Below, piece after piece: positions 1-14,800 of a stretch of DNA of 64,000 bases. Below the pieces are notes generated by a model that searched no databases, was not told the origin of the DNA, and saw nothing but the letters and a program-made list of their open reading frames with translations. A program made the position numbers and the translations under genes. Numbering within the stretch: the stretch's first letter is position 1; each line of letters starts with the position of its first letter. The DNA is from Escallonia rubra. Lineage: Eukaryota; Streptophyta; Magnoliopsida; Escalloniales; Escalloniaceae. Location of the stretch: positions 186,001 through 250,000 of the forward strand of contig JAVXUO010002601.1 of assembly GCA_033065855.1 (NCBI GenBank), given 5' to 3'.

Positions 1-3000
1 ATGGTTCTGTATATCTGATACCGTGGTGCAAAAATATTTTATGAATGTGGTCTTATAAATACCATTACATAAACCTGTTTAATAGGACTCCAAGTGGCAC
101 TTCTACAAATTAAGGCATCGGCTGTTATTTTTGATTGAGCAATATTACATCTAAAGGCCAGAATTAGGAAGAGGTGCATTTCCTGCAGATGTTGGGCGTA
201 TCATTGGCTAATTAGTAGGGTACTATATCCTGAACCTCGAAACGACACAACTTCAGATTTTTGCCACGGATTAGGACAGCTAAAGGCACCAAAAGTTTAT
301 GGTTGAACTTGTATTGCGTCAAAGAATTTTGATACAGCTAAATTTTGCTTATCCAAATATGCAAGGTCATAGTCTGCACTCCAATTTTGCTTATCCAAAT
401 TTGCCAGGTTATGGTCTGCACTCAAGTTTGAGAATCAAAAGGGCAGAATAGGAATAGTGTAATCACCTTCGGCTAACTACAGTCCACTAGTTTTTGGAAT
501 ATGTATGAAACTACTGAAGGTGCAAAACTCCGAAAAAATTCTCACCTCCTGTAAGAAGTCAGCAATGCCTTTTCTCTGAGGCAACTGAAACCCACAGCTC
601 TCAAAGAACTGAAGTACGTGCTCCCTTGGACCTTGGTACACGATCTGGCCTTCCGATAACAAGATGATGTCATCAAACAAGTCAAACGTTTCAGGAGCTG
701 GCTGAAGAAGGGACATCAGGATGGTTGTCTCGGTGAGGTGAGCAATCTGCTGCATGCACTTTACAATCTGATACGTGGTGGAGCTGTCTAGACCGGTTGA
801 TATCTCATCCATAAATAGAGCCCTTGATGGTCCGACTATCATCTCCCCTGTGTTAATAGAGAATAGACATTTTATCAGTGTCACACTTTAGCACTCTACA
901 ATTACATCCAACAAATCACTATGGGTTAAGTACAATGATATAATGACTACAAACTTGAACAGAAGCTACACCTGCACTACTAGATAGGTAAGATTATGTG
1001 CAAGGTTTACAAGAAAAGTGATGGAGTGCACAATTGAATTCGTATGACAATAGAAGGTATATGAGAACAAAATTGACCTGTTGTTACTCGCTTTTTCTGG
1101 CCACCAGAAATTCCTCGTCTCATTTGGTCTCCAACAAATGTGTCCTTACAGATATCAAGGCCCAAAAGCTGTTTGATCGAGATATATATAATCAGGATGT
1201 GTCGATCGAATGTTGAAATGGGTGTTATTAGTCAATAATGATTGAAAAATCTTGACCAAGCTGCTTTTTGCTTGGCTCTGGCAACTGATCATTGCAAATT
1301 GTAGCACATTTTTACATAGTTAACTGGTAATCAGCAATTTGGATATTAGATGATTATGAAATCCTCTGTTGTTCTGATCTATTATGAAAATCCACAAGGT
1401 TTTTGATTGGAATCACATGATCTCTTTGTCGCATTATACATAGATGGAAGCAGAAAATTACATACCCGAAGAACATAATCAGTTATGAGGCTGCTCTCAA
1501 CTCCTTCCGTTGCTGTTGCCTGGGAGGAAAAAGACAGTTATTTGACATCCAAAAGAATTCAAGCACCTTTGCATATGTGACGTAACTATAACTGTTTTTC
1601 CTTTGTTTCCTTAGTATTAAGTCTTGACCCTGCTGTTCATACCTTCATGAACAGATCAACGTCTGCGTCGGGGACTATTCCAGCATCCCTTTCCCTCTCT
1701 GCCACTTCCTTTAAGAGTTCTGAAACATTGCTAGTGTCAGTTCTTACCGAAAAATTGTAAATTTGGAAGAGAATCTGAAACTGAATAAAACTTGGTTACC
1801 ATATCGATTGCCAACCCCTTGGAACCTCGCTGAGAAATCGAGAGTTTCTTTGACAGTTAGCTCTCCTATATGAACATCATTTTGGCTAATGTACGCTGAT
1901 GTCTTGCGCGGTACAAATTCTTTTAGCCTATGCCCGTTATACGTAACTTCTCCTCTAACCTGATCCACAGAGGAAAACACAAGGCATCTACACAGGTAAT
2001 TACCATTTAAGTTTTGAAGCGAGATCGTCACTTTTACGGCTTAAGGTAATAGTTGTGTGATCTATAATGGGCTAAAAGCATAGAAACATAACTGCTTGAT
2101 CAAGAACACAATAAGGATAATACCTTTAAGCTAGGGTCCAATTTGCCAGCCAGTGCCAGCAAAAGAGTAGTCTTCCCAGATGAAGGTGGACCTAACAAAA
2201 GGGTCATCCTGCAAAAAAGAGGTGCAGAGGTTTCACTTAGAGTAATCAAAGTGCAACATTTATCTGCTTGGATATCACTGAAAGCCTGAATGTCGCACAA
2301 AGTGTTTGTAGTCCCTTCCCTCGCCCCCTCCCCCTCCCTCAGTAGCTTCTTATCCCAGAGGCGGTTGATGAAAGGTCTTGTCTATCTTACAAAAAGAATC
2401 CTAATTACCAAATTTCAAAAGTCAGTCCCTGATAAACTACGAATGGTAGCAACAAAGTTCATTGCCACCCATTAGTGACAAAACTGTTACTTAAAGTTAA
2501 AGAACCCAAGCGTCATCTAAAATGCCTTGCTGCAACAGTGTTATGACCTTTTAGCTGAAGGTTGCCAAGGGTTAACTCTTAGCTGTGTTTTAGCAACAAA
2601 CAAACCGTACACGCACCAAATTGTCGATAAAAGACCGATATTCTGCAAACGTTTAATGGACAAAGAGGCAGTAACAAACTATGATGTCTGAAGTTCAAAA
2701 GCTACCTACAGAAAGTTTACACAAATAATGGTGTGATATCCAAATTCGAAGTCTTGCAAAATGGGTAATTGGAAATTTACCTTGACGGTTTCAGTATCCC
2801 AGACACATCTCTGAGGATTGTGTGCCTCTTTCTCTTGGCCATTTTGATCCCAAGCAATCCAAGTGCCGACTCTAATATGTTTTGTGCTGTGTTCAAAAGG
2901 GTTGGTAGAGCCCTGGTTCCAACGTAGCAATTCGCTTCCGCCCATAACTGCTCAAATCTGATCTCTATGGGGGGGAGTTGAATTCCAACCCTGCAGCGGC

Positions 3001-5166
3001 AACATTATGGCAATTCACATTATACTCTTTGTTACTTTTGTAGAGTTGGTAAACACAAAGTTTCAAGGAATAGTAATCACCCAAGTACTGCCTAAATTCT
3101 GCTTTATCACCAAACAATGTTCTAAGGCAAGACCGGTGACAGCAGGTATGTAAAATCCAATTGAGCAAGATGATCCTCGGATGCAAGCTTGAATGCCGTA
3201 GTCTTAGTACAAAGTATGACTCTTAAGAGTTGCTCTTAGTGCATGTTACACTAGAAACTACTTTCACGTAGCAAGCATTAACTACAGTTCAGTGGACAAC
3301 AAATTTGCAAATGTTGTCGCAGACTGACTAAGAATTCTCAGGTCATAGCAATTAGTAATCGCCCCTTCACATAGAAAAACATAAAAGTACTACGAGAACC
3401 TGCCCACGGGGTGCCATAAGGCTTAGGTGGTGTTCAATCACACTACACTTTTGGAAAAGATATATACAAGACGATCGACTTTGCTTGGTTTCTAGAGTTT
3501 TATGATTTACTATAAGCCAAGTATTTTAAACCACGGGTCCCCCTCGCTTTCAGATTACATGGACTAAGGGGACGAACTTCTGCAGAAACTCAGTAATATA
3601 GAAGATCTGTAGAAGGAAAGGATGGGAGATAGAGACAAGACTTGGATGTTAATGTCTTGCAGAATTTCGGATCCTCGGCCCTCTTACTGTCCACTGGTGC
3701 ATGTTTGGTTATAGCCATTCACATGGCTCACTTTATGAGAATCCATTTTGTTTTACTTAGAAACAGGAAGTTTGAGAACTTTGAGTAGCGTTTCATACCA
3801 TATTTGGTGCGACGACTGTTACTACAGGAAAAGTATGCATAACATTTCTCTTCGTCAAAATAGCATTCCTCTTAATCAAAAGAGCATGTTTTCATTAATG
3901 TTTCCAATAGTAATTCATAGTCTTGTAAAAGATCAAAGTTTGAATGTAGATTTAATGTGTTAAATTCGACCTAATATTTCCCATACACAATGGTCCAAGA
4001 CTCCTATTTTTTCTATTTTACATTTGAAATGAGCGCGATTCTTTAGAGGGCTACTTGCACCCGAACGATAATCATATGCATTCAATTATTACTTTTTTTC
4101 GTGACACTTAGCAAGTCAGTATAGGCATAAAGTGTGTGAATTTCAGTTCCGTTAATCAAACTTTGTAGGTGGATCTAGTGCAAGGTTTAGCTGTTAATGT
4201 TTTCTGAGTTTTTTGCAATTAGATTTGTAATTTTTGCAGTTCTTCTTACTACCGTTATATACTACCAACCGATCCGAAGAAAAAATTGTACAAGTTCTAC
4301 GCACCAACAATTATGTATTAAAAAATTTGTGGATTTCCTGTCACATCTTTGTCATTAGTTCGTGATAACTAATGACAAATTATCTACTGTTTCGTTGGTT
4401 ACTTTGTTTTTATTTTTGAAACCCTTGAGCGACGACCTGTTATGGGCCAGAGTCCTGAGCTAAATCTTGTATGCTGAATTACAAGGATAAACACTTCAAG
4501 GGACTGGTTCGAAGGCTGATTTTTTCTATCATCCTCTACTCTGTAAGGAAGAAGAAAAATGTTAGGCGTTTTAGGCAGCAAAGGAGAGCTCTGGCTCCAC
4601 AGGTGGTTTTTGGTGGATGATTCAGGGAAAGGTGGCGAATCAGATAGTCCTGAACACGATGAACTTTGTAGACAATGGTGTATCTTTACACAGCCCCTTT
4701 TGTCGAGTCTATTGAGGTCGGGCATGACCTGTTTGATGCAAAGTTGTGTATTTTTGTCTTTAGGTTGTAAACCATGATTTTGTTCATCATGACAATGAAC
4801 AACAAGTTCAAATTCAGTATATTCCCAATGAAATAAAAGGCAGTCTTAATAAAAAATTCCATTGCCATATATGTATACTAGCTAGACGTAAACCATCAAA
4901 AGAGGGAAGGAAACTTACTTATCGAGACGGTTCCTTAAGTTTGCCAAGAACTTCTCATTGTCATCCTCAGGAACCCTAAAATTCTGGTCGACAAAATGCT
5001 GCCTCTCACTTGCATCAAGCTTCCGAACATCAACTTCCTTATGAACCACGTTGTTGTCTAGTACACAGTCCAGCAGTATCCCAGTTCTCAACCTGTCATA
5101 GGTTGGCAGCCTCTCAATTGCAGCCCATCTCAGTGCCTGTTCATCTCCATCTCTCGAGCTATCCAT
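1..5166 (-). CDS. PDR-type ABCG full-size transporter, 5' part (gene runs off the left edge)
   Basis: N-terminal half of a pleiotropic drug resistance ABC transporter, a plasma-membrane ATP-driven exporter family. Eight exons fit on the minus strand: 5166-4919, 2990-2781, 2208-2124, 1959-1800, 1719-1643, 1519-1466, 1168-1078 and 847-546. Phases agree at every junction and no stop or frameshift is seen. NBD1 is readable: Walker [10 protein letters not shown] (exon 3), signature [10 protein letters not shown] (exon 7), Walker B LFMDEIS and the switch region (exon 8). The next exon, which would begin the first membrane domain, is expected beyond position 1. Exons 2-8 are 210, 85, 160, 77, 54, 91 and 302 bp, the same as in the downstream paralogue. 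The chosen start (5166) gives [14 protein letters not shown], about 30 residues shorter than usual for PDR proteins. An in-frame ATG at 5280 exists, but it would translate a GA/CT-repeat leader. Confidence 0.9.
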
Positions 5167-5194
5167 GCGTGTGATCACTGTGTGCTTGTGTGTG

Positions 5195-5227
5195 AGAGAG
5201 AGAAAGATAGAGAGAGAGAGAGAGAGG
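5195..5227 (-). repeat. GA/CT microsatellite in the leader of the first PDR gene
   Basis: GAGA-type simple repeat on the plus strand (CT-rich on the coding strand), starting 29 bp upstream of the chosen ATG. CT-rich leaders are common in plant 5' UTRs. It lies in frame with the coding sequence, so it would add a Ser/Leu-rich extension if the upstream ATG at 5280 were used. A (CA)n tract follows at about 5396-5415. Confidence 0.7.
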
Positions 5228-7810
5228 AAGATGAATTTCTCTCCTAGTACATCGGATATATGGTTTGCATACCTAGGCATGTGAAAAATACTAGGATACG
5301 TGGAGAATTAAACGACATAACAAAGTTTGAGATGATTGAAACTTCTTGGCTCTTTAGATTTTTAAAGACATAACTGTTCCAGATAAAAATGGATTGCACA
5401 CACACACACACACACCTGGTAAAAGGTGAGAAGACTCCAGATTCTGAATAATAGGGGGTTGGTTTTGTTATACCTGCGTGCCATGCGGAACATGCAAAGT
5501 TTATGAAATCTACCCGGTTTAATTAGCTTCGACGGCCCGGTTATGACTATGAGTTTGACATTTCTTTTTTCTTTTTTTTTGGGATAATAAGATGATTTTA
5601 TTCAACGCTCTTTTAAACCCAATGTTTCGATTAGGGACGTCTATTCTTTTTCAGGTTTAAGTAACTAAATTATTGACTTTTTTGCGTTGTATGAAAATAC
5701 AGATTTTTTTGTTTAAAAAAGAAAATAGGTTTACCGCTCGCACAGAAAATATCACCTAATGCAAAATGGAAAAGTTCGAACTTTGGATTGGATCCGTTTT
5801 CTACTCGGCTTTGGACCCATAAATCTTTTTTCTTGAGAATTTCAGCAGGTTAATTAGGTGGGATGGTCTAGTTACATTAAAATTATAACTATCTATTATC
5901 TTTTAAACTAATAATTTGGTCATGCGATGGAGTTTGTAGTTCAAAAATTTTGATTAGTTCAATAGCGAATTCGAGTAAAAAAATGATCCTTGGCCATCGA
6001 AGTACTGAAAGTCTATTTCTTGGCACAATTGAAGAAGTATGTAAATCATGGATGCTCTTAGATAGCCATATATATGTAATTTTTAAGCAAATTGAATTAA
6101 TTTGTGCTTAAAATTAGTTCCCCATCGATAATAGGCCATTATTTGTCAGAAAATAAAGTACAAGGCGATATAAGATGCCACTTAGCCTAGTCTTCACCAT
6201 TAGTTAAATTAAAGGTGTGGAAGGTTGGGCCAAGCGAATTAAGAAGCCTTTGATTGCAACTGTAAACGACTTTAGTCACTTATTTATGAAACTGTTTTGT
6301 ACTAGGTTGTAATTTCTTTGGGCTCAGCTCATCCAACGAACCAGAAAATAATGAAATTCTCTTGTATTTCGTTGACAAATTAGTTTACTTTTAGTAGCCA
6401 CAATATATATATATATATATATACAGACAAAACTGGAATTGGTGTTCTATGAAAACTCCAGCTTATAAGAGGGAAAAAAAATATGGTGTTGCAATCTTGT
6501 TTCCTTTCAAGGCTGCTCAATATACGGCGGCCATTGCAAAGGTCTCGTTGGATTCAGTTAATAAATTGGTGAACTCATGTGTGCATGTAAGACATGCTTT
6601 AATTTGCCCGCTCAACTTATTTTTCTTTTGTGATGTGGACGCATCAGGAGCTTCTTATGTTCATTAGTTCTCCACGTTGATATTTTGCGTTACTTTGCCT
6701 TTAGCTCATTACTTGTCGCGCTTCCCGAACTGTTAAGGCCGCACGTCCAACCCACTAAGGTTTCAGGCACGGACAAAATCCGCTTCAAACTATACGACAC
6801 ATCAAATTTTTTTATTTTTTTTTGAGCCAACAGCTTTTACTTACCGCGAGTATAAATATTTGTTGTTGCAACATCAACTATCTTCGTGGGTGATTTTGGC
6901 CTTATAAAAGAGCCCCCTCCCCCCACCCCAACCTCGTCCACTCCCCGGCCCTCGGTCCATTATAAATCCCTGTGAAGGTTACCCAAATACAGCGCTGGAT
7001 TGAAAAAAGGGTTTGGCGACTGATGTTTGCTTCCTCGGAGGTACAAACTTCATCCATGTAGTCTTACGAACTATTAACCCCAGTTTTTTGTTGATTGCCA
7101 CAAGTTTTAATTTCTGTCTGTCTAGGCATATCTAGTGCATGTTCTACGTGCTTTAATCGACTGTACGTACTAAGGTAACTTTTGTTAAGAGAGACAATGC
7201 GCTAAAATATATACATGACGACGTAATACTTTAAGAATTTGAAAAGTTCTTCCATTCGTTTGTTATATTGCCAATTAGGGTTTCCTGTAGTTAGGATAAA
7301 GATCAAGGCATGATGTGCTTTGAGAGCCATCTCTAGCACTTCCAAAGATATCCTAGGTTTTGTGAATGACAAAATCCGGATAACAAGCGAGTCGTTTTTT
7401 GAAGGGTGTTTGCGATTTAGTTTCTTCTCTTGCTCTCAATGTGCTCCAGAACTTACCTCAAAATTTTCCTAACATCGTTTTTCACATTTTAATTGAATGT
7501 TTATGCTTTATTACTAGTCTATTCGGACTTTTGAGAGAGACGTTATCTGAAATTTCACTAATGTTAGCTTACGTTGCTTGTAATTCTGAATTAGTGGAAT
7601 TCTTGTTTTGAGGTCCTTACTGAACATTTGAGTCAATGTTTGAATTTAAGGTAATTAAAGCGCGTCATAAGCAAAGGAATCGAGTAGGTTTTACTTGGGT
7701 TTACCGCGCCTGAGTTCTCGTTGCAGCGCCTTCTTTGTGAGATTTTAGTTAAAAGCTATGTAGCTATTGTTAAGCATGAAATCTCATTTGAAAACACCTA
7801 TAAAGTTGTT

Positions 7811-8462
7811 GGAAATAAACAAATTTGCATGCAATTGTTGAAATAAAGTCTCCCGGCAAGACATTGTAAGGAGTTTACGCAAGAATTTAGACAACGTATT
7901 TTTTATAAAATTAAAGCTCACTTGTTTGCTCGGTCGTTGCTTTGGTGGAAGAAACAGGCTATGTCCCAGATTCAGGCAGTGGTTCAAGCGATGTCTTTAT
8001 TGTGAGTGTCCATATATGAGATTGTAAAAGTTAAAAGAGTAACCAACATTAAAACATTGCAAGGGGAAGACCTTATGCTAATTTGTCATAGAAAGGAAAT
8101 GACGAGTGATGATAGAAGATAGTGGCAATAAGGGCATCAAATTTGCTGAAATGTAGCACATCCAGTCCAGTTTTGCTTAAATTTCATCTCTTCAAAGACA
8201 TCATTTTCACTTTATTTTTAGTGTTTATTACTCCGTACAAGGTAGAGGCTCTCTCTCTCTCTCTCTTTTTCCTCTTTAATTGTGTCAGATGTTAAAAAAT
8301 GAAACACAGAAGGTTGTGTATGCAACTGTTGAAATATAAACTCTCACCGCGACATATTTTGATGACAACGAAAAAGCACATCCTAATGAAGATATATTTG
8401 GTGGCAAAGATATGCGTTTTCTAGGGTCCAGGCACTGGTTGTAGCTGTGTCTTTGTTGCGAG
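7811..8462 (+). repeat. Diverged direct duplication downstream of the second PDR gene
   Basis: Two stretches, about 7811-7990 and 8297-8462, share a common order of short matching blocks: TGCAAYTGTTGAAATA, a CTC-CGRCA block, then CAGGCASTGGTT and GTCTTTRTTG near the end. Matching is partial with small indels, so the duplication is old. No terminal repeats were seen that would identify a transposon. Confidence 0.4.
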
Positions 8463-8801
8463 AGCTTGAAAATGATTTTTTTTTCTTTGAGAAGTAAGAA
8501 TCGGTCAAGAACGTGCAAAAGTGGCCTACAGGGCCGAACCCAGGAAGTATACTAGACAATGTTAGAATTGCAAAAGGTAAGAGTTACAAACAAAGGAAAC
8601 CTGCAATGTTCATTATCAGAACTGTACAGAAGTTTATAAAAGTTTCCAATTGCTTCTATAATATATCCCTTAAAACCTGTCAATACACCATAAAAATCTA
8701 CATATGAACTCAGACTTAAGATCCTCGTGTACATCAGACAATTTACTCTACAATGTATTTACAAGTTGCGTTGACTATAATACCTAAGGGAATACAATAA
8801 T

Positions 8802-11800
8802 CTACCTCATTTGGAAGTTCAATGTCTTCAAGCAGTAGGCGTACAGGGATGCGAAAAAGACTGTGAAACCAATCAAAACTACGGCTACTGGCCCCATGAA
8901 ATTTGGGTCATAGCCAAAATGGTGTTCCACATACGATTTAATTGTTGGTCTAGAGGACATTCCTGGCACTTGGATGGTGTCATTAACATCACCATATTGC
9001 GACACAATCAACCCGTAAACTGTCCATGCCACTGGACAAATCCAGTAGTACCATATCCACCACTTGGGAATTCTCTGAATATCAACAGACCAAAATAAGA
9101 AAGTGAGTTAACGTCCGATTAGGAGGGATTTGTGTACTTTGCAGGAGGATCATATACTTACCGGTTTGGGGATGAAGAAACCAGAGAAGAGATTGAAGAG
9201 TGCGTAGAAAGCGGCTGCAAAGATCGCTGCTACTTGTTGATTAGGTGTGATTGAAACGGTCATCATGCCGTAGTATGTGAAGTAGAGAAAGGAGAAGAAG
9301 TTGATGAAGAAGAACCAGAAGAACTTAGCTGCCGTCCACTCAAAGCTCACCATCGCATACACTATGAGAGTATAATATGTGGTTTGAACGAAGACATATG
9401 GTATTTCTGCCATCACCTACATGTCAGATAACCTCAACTCTTTTAATAAGATGGACTGATGTTGTTGCCATAGGTTTGCAGCCTTGCTAAGGCTTATAGT
9501 CATAGGAAACCAGTGCTTGTTATTCGTATCTAAGAACTGGAATTGCTTAGAGCACTAAAATACACAAATGCGCTGTAGGTTTGGGTTTGTATGCAGTCAT
9601 GTTGAAAAAATAGTTCTCACCTGTGCCAAGGCATATGGTAATGCCGAGTACATTCCGGCAGCTCTTTCTCTGTAGAACACCGTTCTCTCAGTGGCAACGA
9701 TTGGCTGCACTGTTGAACAATTATTAATTCCAACAAACAGCACAGCAGCATACATGGCCCCGATGATCGTGGTCAAATCACTGCTGCTGCCCCTGAACCA
9801 TATTGAAGAGAAAATTGAATTAGACCTGTTGTCAATTATATTGAGAGGTATAATCTGGATTCAGCAAGTAGAGAAAAACCTTTTAGTGCCAACTTTCCAG
9901 AAAACTGTCCCAACCAGAAGTGCGCAAGCCAAGGTGAAGAAGTATCGAGAAAGGTTATAATCGGGACTTCTCCAGTAACTCAGCCATTGTTTCCATATGC
10001 AAGATTTGAACTGCCCCCATGTAGACTGAGAATATTCTGTGGGGAAATAAAGGTCTTTTGCCCCTGGAGGAGGTGTGCTCAACTCCTTCACTAGAGCCAT
10101 ATTTTTCCTGCTCACAGCAACAAGCATTAGCCAAAAATTCCCGACCGTTACACCATTGACATTTATTCTGTAATAACTAAAGTTCTCACTTACTGATTCA
10201 AGGTTGATGCTTTGTAATGTTGGGCAAATTCAATTCCTAGCTGGGCTTCTGCAGCAACTGAGCTCACTTCTAGCATCCATGTTGCTGGATTGTATTTTTC
10301 TTTGATTTTTGGTACCCCAGGAATTTCCTGTAATATAATGAGGAATCCTCACTCAGTTTCCTCCTGTAATTTTTACGATAAAACTCTTAACCAAAAGATC
10401 CAGGAGAGTGAAATACCTCAAAATATGCAATCACTTTTTTAGAATTTCGGCCCAATGGTCCTGAGTATATCACTTGTCCTCCTCTTTTCATCAGTAGGAG
10501 CTGATGCACAATATTAAAATGTCAGAGAAGACAGAGAGAGAGGGTGAGGGAGGGGGAGGAGAGGGACAGCGAGAGAGCAAGGGAGCAGGAGAGAGAAGGA
10601 GTGCGACTTTGTATCACCTCATCAAATGCTTCAAAGATGTCAATACTAGGCTGATGAATTGTGCAAACAACAGTTCTTCCTGTGTCCACTGTGTTTCTCA
10701 CGGTCCTCATAACAATGGCTGCTGCCCTTGCATCAAGACCAGAAGTTGGTTCATCCATGAATATGATTGAGGGATTAGCAACAAGCTCAACTGCTATTGT
10801 TAATCTCTTCCTCTGTTCTGTCGACAGGCCAGTAATTCCTGGAAGCCCCACAATAGCATCCTTCAGGTTGTCTAGTTCAACCAGATCCATCACTTCATCT
10901 ACAAAAATCTGAAAAGAAATGATGGGATTTAATTATAAGATATGAAACTCTACTTTGAAGGAAAATTGGTATGAATCACTGTTTCTTACCATCTTTTCCT
11001 CCTTGCTGACTTCTTTTGATAGCCGAAGGAAAGCCGAGAACACCAAAGATTCGCGGACAGTGACTTGAGGTGAGTGAATGTCATTTTGTTCACAGTATCC
11101 AGAAATTCTTGCAAAGGTTTCTTGCTTCTTGGGGAATCCCGAAATTCTAATGTCACCTTCAATGTAACCACCTGTCTTTCGTCCTGCTAGAACATCCATC
11201 AGCGTGGTCTTTCCAGCTCCGCTGATTCCCATCAGTGCGGTTAAGACTCCTGGCCTGAACGCACCACTTACTTCCCGAAGTAACTGGAGCTTGTCCTCTG
11301 TCACTCCTTGTTCCTTCATTTCCTGTTGAAATTAGTGGAGGTTATGTTTTTAGCAACTGAGTTTCTGCATATGACATATTCTGAAAGGCATGACATATTT
11401 CCTAGTAGCATCGTGATCTACTTAGAAGAAGAGATCGATATAGTAATAGAGGATGAGGGGGTCTTACTGGGGGCATATCCACAAAGTAATTCATGCTGTC
11501 AAAGGACATTGCCAGTGGAGTGAATGGAAGAACCATTCCTCTTTTGGAAGCAATGCCACTTGCAACCTCAAGACTTGAATCTTCGTTTTTGGTAAGCCTG
11601 TTGGCATTTGATCGACTGCTCATTCGCCGGATTGCCATTTCTCCTGTAAAATTATACCTTTGTAAGAAAATCTGAAAGTAGCACGAGAACTATCGAGTTT
11701 ATATTGACGAGACTTTTATGTTCACTTGTCCTACTTGAATTGTTTCCATCGGCTGAAGACAACGATCGAGAGAGTGAATCTCTTGTTGACCTGGATATTT

Positions 11801-14800
11801 TGAGTCTTGGTTCTTCTTTTGTTTCTTCCTGGTCAGTTTCCATCTCCATGGCTGTCTCTTTAGATATAATAGCTTGTGGTTTTCCAAGGGCTAATACAGC
11901 AAATGGGAAGTTTTAAAGGTTAGGTAAGTTGACTGAAGAGAAAAACATCTCCCACCTGAATCTGAAGGTTAGAAACTTACGGCTTAAATACATTAGAGCA
12001 AGGGTGAAAAGAATGTTAAAAAGAACTGCAAAACCGAAAAGAGCAGCTGCACCAATCCAGAACCAGTTTCTGTCAGGATTGACATCAAAGTTCTGTAAAA
12101 CTGCCACACCCAATCTGGTAGATTTGTCCGAACCCTGTCATCAGATAAAATCAACTTATGAGATGGATGTACACGCTTAGCAGATCTTCCTGCAGCAATG
12201 CTTATTTTCTTCCTTCAATCTTTCTTTATATTGCGGGAAACGACAGAAACAGATGTATAAGTTGCTTACGAATTTGTTCATCCACCGTGGTGCAAACATC
12301 TCGTTGACGGCGATGGCATTGAAGCCATAGGTCAAAGGTGAAACCCAGTAACCCCACCCCCACCATGCTGGAATTTGACCTGGCACAGGAAGCAACTAAT
12401 GGGATTCAGCTACTCAAGTTAGCTATTGTCCCAATTAGGAATTGGATGGAGACTGTCCTGGATATGCCCTCTATGAGTCTTATCTTACTTGCTATACTGC
12501 TTACTGGATCAGCCGGGAAGGCCCAAAAGAGTGTGAAAACTTGCAATTAGATTCGTTAAAATTTCAAGTATAGGACTTTTCCAGTCTCATCTGTGTGACT
12601 CTTCAACCACATACATTTTGCAACATTGTTATGCCTTCACTGTCCTGTTTTTCTTTTGGCTATATTTATGCCTTTTTTGCTACACTTCTCGTCGGAGTTC
12701 ATAATTTACCGCAGTCTTGGTAGTTGAACTAACCTTTAGGAAGGATGAAACCGCCTAAAAGAAACACGAGGAGGAGAGTGAGGGCTCCACCAGTGTTAGC
12801 TATGATCATGGTTCTGCAGATTCCAGCGATGAGCCTAAAGATTCCAGCGGCCATTTGGTGTATCAGAAATATCAGCAGTAGATGCTTGAAGAACCTGGAG
12901 ACGAGAGAAGAAACTGCATATTTAGTTCAACTATTCTCCGTTGCAAAGAAGTAACCCAAGGTACCCGTTAGTCCATTCGAATCTTTTGTTAGTGTTATCC
13001 TTCTGAGTTGTCATTTATGCCTTTTTGGCTAAGAGATCTAGATAGATTGAAGTTTATGGAGTCATTTTGCTGATAATAAGTTACCATTCTGATCCACCAA
13101 CCCAGCCTGTGGATGCATGTTTTGGGCTTGGCTCTTAATTATAAAGCTTTAGGCTTGCCAAGCAATCATTCCAACTTAACCTAATTAATCGAACTAATAT
13201 GAAGGAACTGTGGAGATAAGATAGAGCACCTGCTAGCTTCTGGTGCAAATCCGATGGTGTAATAGGTCATGATCGTCCAAACAACAGACTCAACCACGGA
13301 AATTGGTACCCGAAGAAGGAAAGTTGGGACGGTGAAAGCCCAGGATGGGTGGAATAGGAGGTCCCTGTGCTTGTAAAATACTGGAAGCCTCTGTATGGTG
13401 AGAGCGAGTTCAGAAAAACCATTGAACGTGTTGATGATTAGGCTGAACAAAAGTGCACCCATAAACACAGCCCCGTCTTCCTCGTTCCTCGTGTGCATTC
13501 GAGTCCGCAAGAACACTGTTGATCCAATGATAGCCACAATGATGATTTGGACTGTCTTGAAAATGTAAACGAAAGAGTTCCTCTTGATCAGAAGCAGTTC
13601 CTTGTCATATGATGCCTTGAGAAGCTCCATCTTGGGGACCAGGTATTTCTTGAAGACAAGAGCAGCTTGATGGCTCCGTGCCTTGTCGTACGGGACTGAG
13701 AGCTCGTTCTCAAGCCGCAGGCCTACATGGAAACGTTTGAATCTTTTGGCAAATTCAGTAACTGATATGTATTTGTATGGCTTCCTTCTGTCTGCCCAGT
13801 ACTGCTCTTGGTCCTTCCTTGAGGTTACCTGTGTGAAATCCAAAGCTATAATCCCTTTGCCCAGTAAGAAATTTGTATTTCTGTCCAAAAGTAATCAACT
13901 ATATTTTCATTTTGAACCGTCTCAAATGACTTTGTAAATAAAGAAAAACTCTATATGTGTTTTTTCATGTGTACAATTTTTTTATATTTTTTTATTCTAT
14001 TTCCATTTTATTCTTCACAACCTATTTCTCCCTCCGGACCTGCTTTCTTCTCTCATTTCTAATAGAGAAAAATGAGAAACTCATAAAATCTAACTCATTA
14101 ACTGAATAAACTTGTAAGTCAAACTTAATCAAATAATTTGGGACATATTGAGTATTAAATAAGAGTCGTTTGACAAGTTAAATTAGAGTAAAATATTATG
14201 GATGAATCAATGTTCACATGTATGAATATATAGAAAATTAAAAGGAGAAAATATAGTGGAACCAAGTTATAATATGACTGTATTTGTTAAATATCTTGAA
14301 TCATGTAAAATATTTTATTGCTATTCGAATCGTAGAAAAATAGTTATAATTCTCGGTCAAAAAAATTTCCAGAATCATAAAGTAACAAGTTTGAACTTTG
14401 AAGTGCAGATTTGATCATTAAAGCAAGTTCAAGTTGATAGCAGTAATATGTAGGACGGGTTGGGCTTTGTGCAGGCCCATTACCTCTTGCAAGAAGTCAG
14501 CCGTTCCCTTGCGCTCTGGGCACTTGAACCCACAGGTCTCAAAGAACTCGACCACGTGCTCCCTTGGGCCCTGGTACACGATCTGACCTTCCGACAAGAG
14601 GATGATGTCGTCGAAGAGATCGAACGTCTCAGGAGCCGGCTGGAGGAGGGACATCAAGATGGTGTCCTCCGTTAGATGCACAATCTGCTGCAAGCACTTC
14701 ACTATCTGAAACGTTGTGGAGCTGTCCAGGCCCGTCGAGATCTCATCCATGAACAGTGTTTTGGTCGGCCCAACGATCATCTCTCCTGTATCATGGCATG

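Larger units (their letters stand above)
5167..8801. other. Intergenic spacer between the two PDR genes
   Basis: This spacer holds the promoter of the first PDR gene and the 3' flank of the second. It contains simple repeats: (CA)n near 5396-5415 and (AT)n near 6402-6423. A diverged direct repeat lies at 7811-8462. No other coding sequence, RNA gene or complete mobile element was recognised. The ORFs here are short and have no recognisable content. Confidence 0.6.

Noticed and set aside
2706..2945. Minus-strand ORF in gene 1 reading [20 protein letters not shown], suggesting a frameshift
   Set aside because: It is a different frame of exon 2. The correct frame ([12 protein letters not shown] ... 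ILKPSR) is open across 2990-2781, so there is no defect.
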